A stretch of DNA of 64,000 nt from Aculops lycopersici (taxonomy: Eukaryota > Arthropoda > Arachnida > Trombidiformes > Eriophyidae): contig WNKI01000005.1 in assembly GCA_015350385.1 (NCBI GenBank), positions 882,266 through 946,265 on the forward strand. The letters run 5' to 3'. Made by a program: the position numbers and the translations under genes. Under the pieces are notes generated by a model. The model saw only the letters and a list, made by a program, of their open reading frames with translations, was not told the DNA's origin and ran no database searches. Below, piece by piece: positions 12,423 to 20,560 of this stretch. Within the stretch, counting starts at the first letter, position 1. The number at the start of each line of letters is the position of its first letter.

Positions 12423-12432
12423 CAACAAGTTG
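12423..12432 (+). promoter_or_regulatory. CAACAAGTTG element, copy 6, in the bHLH 5' leader
   Basis: Exact copy 28 bases before the ATG at 12460. The position suggests it is transcribed, so it could act in RNA or as a core-promoter-proximal DNA site. Confidence 0.45.
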
Positions 12433-12459
12433 TATTGAACCAATTAATAAACCGTCAAG

Positions 12460-13719
12460 ATGAGTGCTCAATATTACCAACTCCCTCACGAATACCACCA
12501 GCATCAACTCCTCCACCATCAACACCAACTTGATGGTAGCCAATTTAGCCAGTCACCAGTCTATCAAGATTCTCAAGCTAATCAGCCACCGGAAGCTGGC
12601 AGCTCAGGCGTTAGTTCAACCACTATGATTGAAAGCGAGCAGGAGAATTGCAATCGACAACAACAACATATGCATCAGGAACGTCAAGTCTGGCAGCCGC
12701 AACATCAACAACTACCAGCCTACAACCACCAGTTGATGGTTGATACCAGCCAATGCCCGCCAACCACCATCCTCATGTCCTTAGATAACCATCAGCAGGT
12801 ACATAGCGACCATCTTACTCTGGTCCATAGTAGTAGTAGCGGTCAACCGCAGCAACAGCAAAACAACCCTAGTGATCAGACCTTTGGGTTTAGACAACAA
12901 CTCAATGGTATTGTCGTACAACAACATCAACAGCCGCAGCAACTGCAATCAACAGGTAGCTCCTCAGAAACCTATGTGCCGTCAGATTGTTGGTCGCCTC
13001 AAAGTTATCATAACCCACAGGGAGTGCCTAGTGTCAGTACCACCACAAGTATCGAGCAAAGCGGTCAAATTTCTCTGATATCGCCAATGGAGATTAAAAG
13101 AGAGGCTGGCGATGTATTTTTTGCCCAATCACCCAGTTGTCTATCGGACTCACCCCAATCAGTCAACTCTATTGCCTTGTCATTGTCGCCCACTCAATCA
13201 ATTACGAGCAATGCGACTACCTCCAACAATTGTCTTTTGAGTCTCCCCCACGAACAGGAAGCTCAATCTAGCTCCAAAGTAAGGAAGTCGACAGCCACAG
13301 GCAGCAGGAGTAGAAAAACGAGTAGCAGTGTTAGGAATAATAGCAGAAAGTGTGTCAAGTTGACGTCTTCAGCCTCGTCTATCGCTAGTTGCAATAGCAG
13401 TGACACAACGACTCTCACGGACAAATCAATCAATAGTGCAACAAGTGGTACCCTAGTAGGGAATAGCAAGACGACTACCGGTAATCCTGAAAAGATCATC
13501 ATCAAAAGGATACGTCGTGTCAAGGCCAATGATAGGGAAAGAAATAGGATGCATAATTTGAATGAGGCGCTTGATAGATTGAGGAAACACTTGCCAGTAG
13601 CAAAGGACGATACTAAGATGACTAAAATAGAGACACTGAAATCGGCGCAGGAATATATTCAAGCATTGAGTAGGCTGCTTCTAGAGGCCAACAACAGTAG
13701 TGGTGGGCCTAATTTTTAG
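12460..13719 (+). CDS. tap: Neurogenin / Target-of-Pox-neuro class bHLH transcription factor
   Basis: A 419-residue uninterrupted frame. The bHLH domain is close to the C-terminus (about residues 353-410): basic region RRVKANDRERNRMHNLNEAL, with E360 and R363 at the E-box-contacting positions, then helix 1, a loop containing DDTKMTKIETL, and helix 2. The ANDRERNRMHNLN basic region and KxTKIETL loop-helix are hallmarks of the neurogenin branch rather than NeuroD or atonal. The long N-terminal part is Gln, His and Ser rich with no other domain, typical of an activation region; a short Lys/Arg/Ser stretch (about 270-300) may help nuclear import. In animals this family dimerises with Daughterless/E proteins and drives neuronal determination or differentiation. 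Helix 2 departs from vertebrate neurogenins (SAQEYIQAL for FAHNYIWAL). AATAAA begins seven bases after the stop. The upstream 12 kb is probably its control region. Confidence 0.85.
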   Translation: MSAQYYQLPHEYHQHQLLHHQHQLDGSQFSQSPVYQDSQANQPPEAGSSGVSSTTMIESEQENCNRQQQHMHQERQVWQPQHQQLPAYNHQLMVDTSQCPPTTILMSLDNHQQVHSDHLTLVHSSSSGQPQQQQNNPSDQTFGFRQQLNGIVVQQHQQPQQLQSTGSSSETYVPSDCWSPQSYHNPQGVPSVSTTTSIEQSGQISLISPMEIKREAGDVFFAQSPSCLSDSPQSVNSIALSLSPTQSITSNATTSNNCLLSLPHEQEAQSSSKVRKSTATGSRSRKTSSSVRNNSRKCVKLTSSASSIASCNSSDTTTLTDKSINSATSGTLVGNSKTTTGNPEKIIIKRIRRVKANDRERNRMHNLNEALDRLRKHLPVAKDDTKMTKIETLKSAQEYIQALSRLLLEANNSSGGPNF

Positions 13720-13725
13720 TTAATT

Positions 13726-13731
13726 AATAAA
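13726..13731 (+). terminator. Poly(A) signal AATAAA close behind the bHLH stop codon
   Basis: AATAAA starts seven bases past the TAG at 13717-13719. If used, the 3' UTR is only about 25-35 bases; another AATAAA near 14003 would give a longer one. Confidence 0.4.
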
Positions 13732-14718
13732 TCAATTGCCAGTCAATATAAGAATAATAATAATAATCAAACTTTTGTCTTGCTGGGCGGATTTGATATA
13801 CTCAATAATTCTTTAACAAACTTGAATCTTGCTAAGAAAAATTTCCACACCAGGAGCCAGCCTATGGATGTTAATATTTGTGATGAGATTTCATGAGAAA
13901 GGAAGGAGTAAGAATCGAAGGTTAGCATTCATTCTAATTACTTAAGCATCTAATCAAGTCTCAACTTGTGTTGATATAGATTCGTAATCTTCAGTAAAAT
14001 TGAATAAAAAACTTACCTAGACATACAAGTCCAATGACCAGCAATAGTGCAACAATCACAAATATAAATTCTGTCACCATTTAGTTACAGTATAAATCCC
14101 TTTTAGGGTATAGGATTTTGTGGATAAGTTATGTGTCTCACATTAGTTTTACATAGATGGCAATGATTATACTCATGACCCTCCAGTCTTTGAAAGAATC
14201 TTATGGAGTTTATCGAGATATTATCAATATAATAATAACTTTGAGGTGATAAAAACTAACACCGCTGCCTTGAACGTTTCTGTCGAGTTTAGCCGACGAC
14301 TTGAAGTCCTTTTGTTTATTTCACAGGTTGTGTGCATCTCTACTCTTCCCTGGAGAGGTTTTATGCAAAAATTTTCCACTTTTTTGAACTTGGTGCCAAA
14401 GCCCCGCGTGCAATGAAGCGCATGCGTAGGTTGAAACTGCGTACAAACACACTGCCGCATGGTACCACTATGCACAACGTGCAGCGAATTTTCATCACGT
14501 TGCAAATTCCAACCTGCAGCATCGGCTCAAAGACTACATGCTTGCCTAAATTCTAATAATTCCGATCATTCGAGTCATTGTCTAGGTTCTAGCAACATTA
14601 ATTACAAACTGTTTATAATTCCAACTAATCAATAGAATCGAAGTCAACTATTGAACAATCTGTTCAATTTGTATAATATTAAACTATCTGTAGCACCAAC
14701 CAATCTCACTAAATAACA
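13732..14718. other. Intergenic, nothing coding supported
   Basis: AT-rich spacer of about 1 kb between the bHLH gene and the Nopp140-like gene. Small frames on either strand (for example 14224-14505 minus) show no family resemblance. It should hold the 3' end of the first gene and the promoter of the second. Confidence 0.5.
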
Positions 14719-15360
14719 ATGGCTAAAGCAAAAGTTGTTGCAAACAAGAAGGACTCTAGCTCCTCGGACTCATCCAGCTCGTCGGATGAGGAGACTGTAC
14801 AACCAAAGAAGATGTTGACTACACCTGCAGCAGCTCCACCAGCCGCAGCAACACCCGTGTCGGCGGCCCAGAAGAGACCTAAACCATCTAAGAAAGCCGC
14901 AAAATCTAGCTCTGATTCATCGAGCTCGGATTCATCTAGCTCTGACGACGAGCCGGCAAAAAAGAAACCAACACCAACATTGAAAGCAACCCCAGTGGCT
15001 GCCGCAAAACCAGCGCAGGCAGCTAAACAAGCGTCAGCGAAAGCAACACCAGCAGCCAAGGCGACACCAGTAGCCCAAAAGTCGGCACCAGTTCCTAAAC
15101 CCTCTCCAGTTGCTGTTGCAAAAGTGACACCAAAGACGGCAATCCAGACTTCGCCAGTCAAGAATAATTATTCCAACAATGAACATGCAAACAATAACAA
15201 CAGTAATTCGACACCGACTCACAACTCGAGCCCAGCCCAAGCACCTGCCACGGTAGTCAAGGCACCAACAAAGGGCCCAGTTATAACTGTAAACACCCAT
15301 TTCGAGACACCATGCCCAAGTTGCGGACACAAGCTTGAGATCGATTTGAGCCTGAAGTAA
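14719..15360 (+). CDS. Nopp140/treacle-like serine-acidic and lysine/alanine/proline repeat protein
   Basis: 213 residues. Two Ser/Asp/Glu blocks (residues about 14-31 and 58-77), with many CK2-type S-D/E sites, alternate with basic Lys/Ala/Pro/Thr segments. This is the alternating acidic-basic layout of the central domain of Nopp140 (NOLC1), the nucleolar/Cajal body chaperone of snoRNPs and RNA polymerase I. It has neither the LisH start of Nopp140 nor its SRP40 C-terminal domain. It ends instead in an Asn-rich linker and a short unique tail with one CPSCGHKL (CxxC) motif. A separate gene at 17268 carries an SRP40-type domain. AATAAA at 15376-15381. Its 3' end converges on GRWD1, leaving 66 bases between stop codons. 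Low complexity makes the family call tentative; a treacle-like or unrelated CK2 substrate is possible. Confidence 0.55.
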   Translation: MAKAKVVANKKDSSSSDSSSSSDEETVQPKKMLTTPAAAPPAAATPVSAAQKRPKPSKKAAKSSSDSSSSDSSSSDDEPAKKKPTPTLKATPVAAAKPAQAAKQASAKATPAAKATPVAQKSAPVPKPSPVAVAKVTPKTAIQTSPVKNNYSNNEHANNNNSNSTPTHNSSPAQAPATVVKAPTKGPVITVNTHFETPCPSCGHKLEIDLSLK

Positions 15361-15375
15361 GATGATCAACAAATC

Positions 15376-15381
15376 AATAAA
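15376..15381 (+). terminator. Poly(A) signal AATAAA of the Nopp140-like gene
   Basis: AATAAA 15 bases after the stop codon and inside the 66-base gap before the GRWD1 stop, so the two 3' ends are close or overlapping. Confidence 0.5.
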
Positions 15382-15426
15382 CAGCTTGACATATAATTAA
15401 AACACATTCTCTTGATATTGAATCAA

Positions 15427-16887
15427 TCAAGCACTGATTGTCTTGAAAATATTTATTCCATTCGCAGCCGTGCTTATCAGAAGACCATCAAATTGAGGGT
15501 GCCAATGGAGTTCTTTAATTTCTGCCTGCCCCTGGTGCAAAAATAACATTTGCTCAGGGATCTCCTTGAAATTTAGGTCTCCGTATTCAACACCGTCTTC
15601 ATCAAGTTTCTCTTCGTCGTCTTGCATATTGTCGTCCTTGTCTTCATCATTTTCTTCAATTTCCTCGTCGTCATCGGATTCCTCTTCATCGCTTGATGAA
15701 GACGAGTCAGATTCTTTCTTACCATCAACCTCCATCACTTCCTGTTCAGGCGGAGGATTGTCGTCATTCTCGGCAGAAATATCCCACAGAGTCAAGCGAT
15801 CGTCCTCGGATGCCACCGCTAGGGAGGTCTCGTCGTTAGGATTCCATTGGACGGAAGTTATAGGGCCCTTGTGATAGCTAAACTGAGAAACGGGCGAACA
15901 ATTGTCCTTATCACGCTTCAAAAATCTTATATCCCAAACCTTCACGACTCCATCGTCACCACCTGACACAAGCAAGTCTTTGTTTCGTCGATTCCAATCA
16001 ATAACGTTAACGTCAGATTTGTGACCGTTGGTCACATAAGCTACACATCTCTGCTCGGCACCCAATCGGAGATCCCAAACGCGAACGGACTTATCTACAG
16101 AACATGATGCAAGTACATCGGCATCCTCGGGACTCCATCGGATATCTTCAACAGATTCCTCATGGCCGACCAATGGTATTTGATTGACCATCCAGTCTGC
16201 CTGGTTTCTCATGGTCCATATGTGAATGTTCTTTTTGCAATCACCTGTAGCTAGAGAGCCAAGAGTAAATGGAGACCAGTCTATCGCATACCCTTCACTT
16301 AGATGACCACCGAAAGTGAAAATTGGCTTTGGGTCTATCTTTTGCGCCACATAAGTGTTTATCGACTTGAGATCATCCACGGCACGTGTAGTTGTTGTGA
16401 GATCGTATATATGAACTTTGCCCTTGTCAGACCAGGTGCCTGTAAGCATCTTGCCATTCACCCTCTTGAGGCGTAGTCTGTTTACACAGCCTTTGTGCGA
16501 GACGCGAAGAGATGAAAGTTTGGGTAAGTTGCTGGGATCTTCATCGTCGTCCTCATTCTCATCATCCTCATCGTTTTCTTCATCATTCTCTTGTTTCAGA
16601 GCTTTGATATTATCAGCTTTGATCACATAGATGTAGTTGTTCTCCACATTGGCAGGTGTTTGGGCACCCGCAATCAGCTTGACCGAAAATGGAAAATTTA
16701 TTTTGATATCCTCTCTTTCCTCCGGAACTACATCGAAACTCAGACAAGGGTAAGTCATATCAAGCCGATTGTATACTACATAGGCCGACGTATCGAAGTC
16801 GATATCAGACTCATTGCGTTTGCTCTCTTGCTGCCTTTTTGCCTTGTTCTTCTTTAGTTGCTTGGAATGTTTGGGCTTGAGACCCAT
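15427..16887 (-). CDS. GRWD1: GRWD1 / Rrb1 ribosome-assembly WD-repeat protein
   Basis: 486 residues in one frame. The N-terminal Lys/Arg-rich segment precedes the family signature around YVVYNRLDMTYPCLSFDVV. An acidic Glu/Asp run (about 97-118) comes next, then WD repeats with typical VWDLR, VWDIR and LWDIS ends. The C-terminus (FLHQGQAEIKELHWHPQ, ending INIFKTISA) is diagnostic. GRWD1/Rrb1 is the dedicated chaperone of ribosomal protein L3 (uL3) in 60S assembly; in vertebrates it also acts at chromatin with CDT1. Oddity: an acidic Ser/Asp/Glu insertion of about 60 residues (roughly 384-440) separates the last typical blade from the C-terminal motif and is much longer than I would expect for the family. 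Start at 16887 chosen because it gives the conserved basic N-terminus. Head-to-head with the SRP40-domain gene. Confidence 0.93.
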   Translation of the reverse strand: MGLKPKHSKQLKKNKAKRQQESKRNESDIDFDTSAYVVYNRLDMTYPCLSFDVVPEEREDIKINFPFSVKLIAGAQTPANVENNYIYVIKADNIKALKQENDEENDEDDENEDDDEDPSNLPKLSSLRVSHKGCVNRLRLKRVNGKMLTGTWSDKGKVHIYDLTTTTRAVDDLKSINTYVAQKIDPKPIFTFGGHLSEGYAIDWSPFTLGSLATGDCKKNIHIWTMRNQADWMVNQIPLVGHEESVEDIRWSPEDADVLASCSVDKSVRVWDLRLGAEQRCVAYVTNGHKSDVNVIDWNRRNKDLLVSGGDDGVVKVWDIRFLKRDKDNCSPVSQFSYHKGPITSVQWNPNDETSLAVASEDDRLTLWDISAENDDNPPPEQEVMEVDGKKESDSSSSSDEEESDDDEEIEENDEDKDDNMQDDEEKLDEDGVEYGDLNFKEIPEQMLFLHQGQAEIKELHWHPQFDGLLISTAANGINIFKTISA

Positions 16888-17267
16888 CTTGTTTAGATCT
16901 TGTGTCCTGAAATCAGGTAATTTTTAATATTATTAAATTGATGAAAACGTTAGAGAAAAGTTTAAAAACTCGGTGCGGGTTTGTTTTGGTTCTGCAGGTG
17001 TAAACCACGTGGTCTTGTCTGAGCGAACACGCATCATTCAAGTCCAAAATCGACGGGCAAAATTTCGTATGGTCGTGTTTCTCCAGTACTCGCATCGTTG
17101 CACTACAGTCACAAAAGCGGACTTTTGGCTGGTTAGATTTTGGGCAGACTGTATATCGCTAATTAATTTCTCTCTGCAGCTAAGGATGTAATTGATTCTT
17201 CCTATGTATTAAATTCTAGAATCTCTGCAGGGATCCTCACAAAAGTACATACAATATTGGAAGCAAG
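16888..17267. promoter_or_regulatory. Divergent promoter region between GRWD1 and the SRP40-domain gene
   Basis: 380 bases between two start codons on opposite strands, both for predicted nucleolar ribosome-biogenesis factors. A good acceptor-like CTCTGCAG ends at 17230. From there the frame of the downstream gene is open through its ATG, so a 5' exon spliced from further upstream is possible. Confidence 0.5.
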
Positions 17268-17603
17268 ATGGGAAGAAAGAGGAAACATAGCTCTAACGGT
17301 GACATCGATCGAAATCAACCTAATGTGAACAAACATATCAGGTTTGACGATAAAAGCACGAACAGCAACAATCACACCAACGAAGATCAAGACAGGCAAT
17401 TCCAAAATAAGCCAAAAAAGCAGACTTACAAGCGTATAGTTGTTGATCCCACTAGAAAGTACTATCAACCCGAAGAGCGTGAATCTTGGGGTCCCAATGT
17501 CAAAGGCAAGAAATTTAGGAAAGAGAAGGGAAAAAAGAAGAGATGTGCTAATACAGGGGCTATAATCGACGGATCTGTGAAGAGTGTTAGATTGGATCTT
17601 TGA
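17268..17603 (+). CDS. Free-standing SRP40/Nopp140 C-terminal domain protein
   Basis: 111 residues. The N-terminus is basic (MGRKRKHSS) followed by an Asn/Asp-rich linker. Residues about 53-111 match the SRP40 C-terminal domain of Nopp140/Srp40: YKRIVVDP near the start, a central Trp-Gly (ESWGPN), the invariant GKKFRKEKGKKKR block, a Gly-containing turn (TGAIIDGS) and a closing VKSVRLDL strand. In Nopp140 this domain ends a 700-residue Ser/Lys repeat protein and contributes to nucleolar targeting and RNP contacts. Here it is alone, about 1.9 kb downstream of the Nopp140-like repeat gene and separated from it by the oppositely oriented GRWD1. A splice join to the earlier gene was considered, but no donor of matching phase was obvious. 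The frame is open upstream of the ATG to an acceptor-like site at 17230. Confidence 0.75.
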   Translation: MGRKRKHSSNGDIDRNQPNVNKHIRFDDKSTNSNNHTNEDQDRQFQNKPKKQTYKRIVVDPTRKYYQPEERESWGPNVKGKKFRKEKGKKKRCANTGAIIDGSVKSVRLDL

Positions 17604-18263
17604 CCGCGGCCCTAGATTTGTAGGAGTCTCTATAACCTTGTTATGCTCGTTCCTTGCATTACTAAAACTAAAACAGCATCATGATGATAGCTCGCCAAAC
17701 ATCTCTAGTTGACTAGCATCAGTCGGCTGATCTAATGCAACATCAACTTTTTACCCAATCAGCTTTTCTTTGCCAGGCAAATATGCTCCATTATCGACAT
17801 TCAATGACACTTTTTTGTTCATCCAAATCAGATCGTAACGTAATAGAGACCATTGTACCTCTGAGACAACAAATTGAATCTTTTTGTAGTATCAGAGGTT
17901 TGGCTCTTTTAGACTAACTGAATGGTTATAGTTTGAGGCCGATGTTGATCTGACCGAGCTGAGCAAAATCTTTTCACCGATGTGTTCGAAGCACATGGGC
18001 GAATTCAATTGATCAAATGCCAGTTATCTAAATCATTGTTACAGCGCGTCGAGTGCACGGGGATAACGGTTTTAGTGAAAGTTACCAAAGATTAGGATTC
18101 GTAGCTTACCCTCGCATTTGCTACAAGTTGAACACTTTCAACAAAATCAAATGAAGCCATGTCATCTTGTGGTAGAGTTTATTTGCATTAGAATCCAAGA
18201 AGTCGGGTATATCCGATACGCTATAATAAATCAATCGACACCAATTAGGTGTAAGTCATATTG
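17604..18263. other. Intergenic, convergent 3' ends
   Basis: 660 bases between the stop codons of the SRP40-domain gene and the RBM7-like gene. No supported gene, RNA or repeat was seen. Confidence 0.5.
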
Positions 18264-18821
18264 TTATCTTCTTCTATCATTCCATTTGCCACGTTTGTTG
18301 CGATTGTGTCCGAAACTATGAGACCTCTTGAGGTTGTCATCGCGACCCCATGAAGGCGGGTTGTTCCGTGACGACGTGGATGGTCCGAAAGAATTGTTAT
18401 TGTTATGCTGAATATTAGTTGGTGGTATCAGTATCGGTTGTTGAGGGACGAGAGGTACCTGATAGTTTGAAAATGGGTTAACTTGTTGTTGTTGCATCAA
18501 TAGCTGCTGCTCCGATTCAGCTCTACACCTTCGATCGTAGTCGACATAAGCTAGAAGTCTTTGTGAATATTCAAAATAATATGGATCATTTTTTAGCTTT
18601 GGTTCCATAACGAGCTTCCTACCAAACAAGACTACTCCATCAAATAGAGCCTTAGCATAGCCAACAGATTCTTTGTGTTCGAATTCAACAAAAGCGTGGT
18701 CGGGTCTCACGACAACATTCTTGACTGGGCCACCTTGTATGCATAATTCTTTTATTAGATCATGTGTTGTCTTCTCGGGGTCAAAGTTTTTGATGACGAG
18801 TGTTCTTTCTTGCAATGACAT
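18264..18821 (-). CDS. RBM7-like RRM protein (NEXT complex candidate)
   Basis: 185 residues. One RRM spans about 7-78, with RNP2-like LVIKNF and RNP1-like HAFVEFEH. The segment from GPVKNVVV through SVGYAKALFDGVVLFGRKL closely follows human RBM7/RBM11 (AGPV...FAFVNFKHEVSVPYAMNLLNGIKLYGRP). RBM7 is the RNA-binding subunit of the nuclear exosome targeting complex with ZCCHC8 and MTR4, feeding snRNA extensions, promoter transcripts and introns to the exosome. The loop between strands 2 and 3 is several residues shorter than in RBM7. The C-terminal half is Gln/Asn/Pro rich and ends in a short Arg/Lys tail (RNKRGKWNDRRR). Its start codon faces WDR33 across 429 bases. Another single-RRM family cannot be excluded. 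Confidence 0.7.
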   Translation of the reverse strand: MSLQERTLVIKNFDPEKTTHDLIKELCIQGGPVKNVVVRPDHAFVEFEHKESVGYAKALFDGVVLFGRKLVMEPKLKNDPYYFEYSQRLLAYVDYDRRCRAESEQQLLMQQQQVNPFSNYQVPLVPQQPILIPPTNIQHNNNNSFGPSTSSRNNPPSWGRDDNLKRSHSFGHNRNKRGKWNDRRR

Positions 18822-19250
18822 AATATGCAGATATTAAGAATATGTGTGGTAATGCTTCTAAAACCATCATCAAATACACGATATAAAATATATTCTTGAG
18901 TGATTCCTGTCGACATCACCTTCTGTCATCTGAAGTCCAAACGTAAACATTTCATGCCTCTCCCGCTGCACAGAGAAAATCTCGCCGAATCCCACTGGAA
19001 ATTGGCCAGTTGGTTTCAAGTAACCAATCATGATTTTTAATTTGCACACACTTCATTCGTTTTCACTGTGCACGCGCAAAGACAACATGGGGATACGAAT
19101 TTGGACACACTGTTTGCATTGAATTTTTGGAAACTCGATGATTATCCTCTTAAGTTTGGAATGATTTATCATTAAACGATCTCAATATATTCACCAAGTC
19201 AGCAGAGAATCTATTTCAAAATAATAATCTCATCATATTAATGCTCCAGT
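18822..19250. promoter_or_regulatory. Divergent promoter region between RBM7-like and WDR33
   Basis: 429 bases between opposed start codons of two nuclear RNA-processing genes. A shared bidirectional promoter is the simplest reading; no specific core element stands out. Confidence 0.5.
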
Positions 19251-20489
19251 ATGTCTCTTGCCGGTCAGGGTCAGGTCGAGTTCGATGGAAAGAGGCTCAG
19301 GAAAGCCATCGCTAGGAAGACTGTAGATCATAATACATCCATGGTCAAGTACCTACAATCAAGGGTTCATAAGAGACGACCATTTGTGCAACCAGATATC
19401 GGTTATAGTCTCACAATATTGCCACCTTTGGCCAGACAAAATCCCATGGAATGCGTAACAACCAAATTTGTAAGAACATCCACCAATAAGATGAGGTGTC
19501 CGATTTTTTGTCTTGCTTGGACACCCGAGGGAAGGAGATTAATTACCGGCGCTTCGTCTGGCGAACTCACTCTGTGGAACGGGTTGACATTCAACTTCGA
19601 AACTATCCTACAAGCCCATGACTCCCAAATTAGATGCATGTCTTGGACTAATACCGAGTCCTGGTTAGTGACAGCTGATCACAATGGATATGTCAAGTAT
19701 TGGCAATCGAACATGAATAATGTAAAGATGTTCCAAGCACATAAGGAGGCTGTAAGAGGTATCAGCTTTTCACCCACCGATAAGAAATTCGCCACCTGCT
19801 CGGACGATAGCACGGTTAGATTATGGGACTTCTACACCTGTATAGAGGAAGCGGTCTTGCGTGGCCATGGTGCCGACGTGAAGGCTGTCGATTGGCACCC
19901 CAACAAATCCCTTCTTATTTCTGGCAGTAAGGATAATCAGCAGCCAGTTAAACTGTGGGATGCAAGAACAAAGAAGAGTTTAGCCACCATTCACGCTCAC
20001 AAGAATGCTATCACCGATGTCAAATGGAACAAAATAAATGGCAACATGCTATTAACCTCATCTAGAGATATTTCAATCAAATTATTCGACCTCAGAAACC
20101 TAAGCCAGGAAGTACAAGTATTTAAAGGTCACAAAAGAGAAGCTTGCTGTCTAAGATGGCACCCTATCCATGAGGGACTCCTCGCTAGTGGAGGCGCTGA
20201 TGGATTTGTGCACTTCTGGCATGTTGGAAACACTGAGGATGTTGGTGTCATAAAACAAGCTCATGACCAACCAGTTTGGACTATTGACTGGCACCCTCTT
20301 GGACATATCCTAACAACAGGTTCCAATGATCATACCTGCAAATTTTGGACGAGAAATAGACCGGGCGACAAGATGACAGACAAATACAATCTTCAGAGTG
20401 GACCTCGTATGCTAACTGGAATGGAGGAGATGACCTCGGATAGAAATCGCAGTATGGAGGAGATAAGTATACCAGGCTTGGATACTTAA
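19251..20489 (+). CDS. WDR33: WDR33 / Pfs2, polyadenylation-signal recognition subunit of CPSF (short form)
   Basis: 412 residues. The N-terminal FDGKRLRKAIARKTVDHN and the stretch from MECVTTKFVRTSTNK through the WD repeats (ASSGELTLWNGLTFNFETILQAHDS, DHNGYVKYWQSNMNNVKMFQ, HPLGHILTTGSNDHTCKFW) are nearly those of animal WDR33. The protein forms the seven-bladed propeller which, with CPSF30, reads AAUAAA in the mammalian polyadenylation specificity factor. The N-terminal basic residues that contact RNA are kept (KRLRK, KRR). It stops 30-40 residues after the last blade, whereas metazoan WDR33 normally continues for hundreds of residues with a collagen-like and Gly/Pro/Arg tail. The next gene ends only 71 bases downstream on the other strand, so a missing exon has no room. 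The length resembles yeast Pfs2. Confidence 0.95.
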   Translation: MSLAGQGQVEFDGKRLRKAIARKTVDHNTSMVKYLQSRVHKRRPFVQPDIGYSLTILPPLARQNPMECVTTKFVRTSTNKMRCPIFCLAWTPEGRRLITGASSGELTLWNGLTFNFETILQAHDSQIRCMSWTNTESWLVTADHNGYVKYWQSNMNNVKMFQAHKEAVRGISFSPTDKKFATCSDDSTVRLWDFYTCIEEAVLRGHGADVKAVDWHPNKSLLISGSKDNQQPVKLWDARTKKSLATIHAHKNAITDVKWNKINGNMLLTSSRDISIKLFDLRNLSQEVQVFKGHKREACCLRWHPIHEGLLASGGADGFVHFWHVGNTEDVGVIKQAHDQPVWTIDWHPLGHILTTGSNDHTCKFWTRNRPGDKMTDKYNLQSGPRMLTGMEEMTSDRNRSMEEISIPGLDT

Positions 20490-20560
20490 AAAGTTATACC
20501 CGAAGTAACAGTTAATAATCAATGTTGCAGTTTATTGTTCATTGGTGATTCATTCATTAT

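Larger units (their letters stand above)
360..12459. other. About 12 kb without supportable coding sequence; candidate regulatory domain of the neurogenin homolog
   Basis: No frame on either strand shows a recognisable domain or a long coding run. The longest open stretch, 2049-2726 minus, has no family resemblance. The tract is rich in GA and GCTCGCTCG-type runs, E-box-like words and splice-donor-like words. It holds six copies of CAACAAGTTG/CAACTTGTTG, six copies of ACCAGTTG/CAACTGGT and about sixteen of TACCTG/CAGGTA, plus a perfect hairpin at 1327-1366, a pentanucleotide repeat near 7180-7213, a G11 run at 4503-4513 and a trinucleotide tract near 10090-10125. In an otherwise compact window this is exceptional. 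It directly precedes a developmental bHLH gene, so distal enhancers and possibly a non-coding 5' exon are the likeliest content. Confidence 0.55.

Noticed and set aside
14224..14505. 93-codon minus-strand frame
   Set aside because: No domain or codon structure that would support a gene.
14719..17603. Single spliced Nopp140 gene with GRWD1 inside its intron
   Set aside because: The acceptor-like site at 17230 needs a donor splitting a codon after its second base; I found only donors of other phases in the upstream frame. Kept as two genes pending RNA data.
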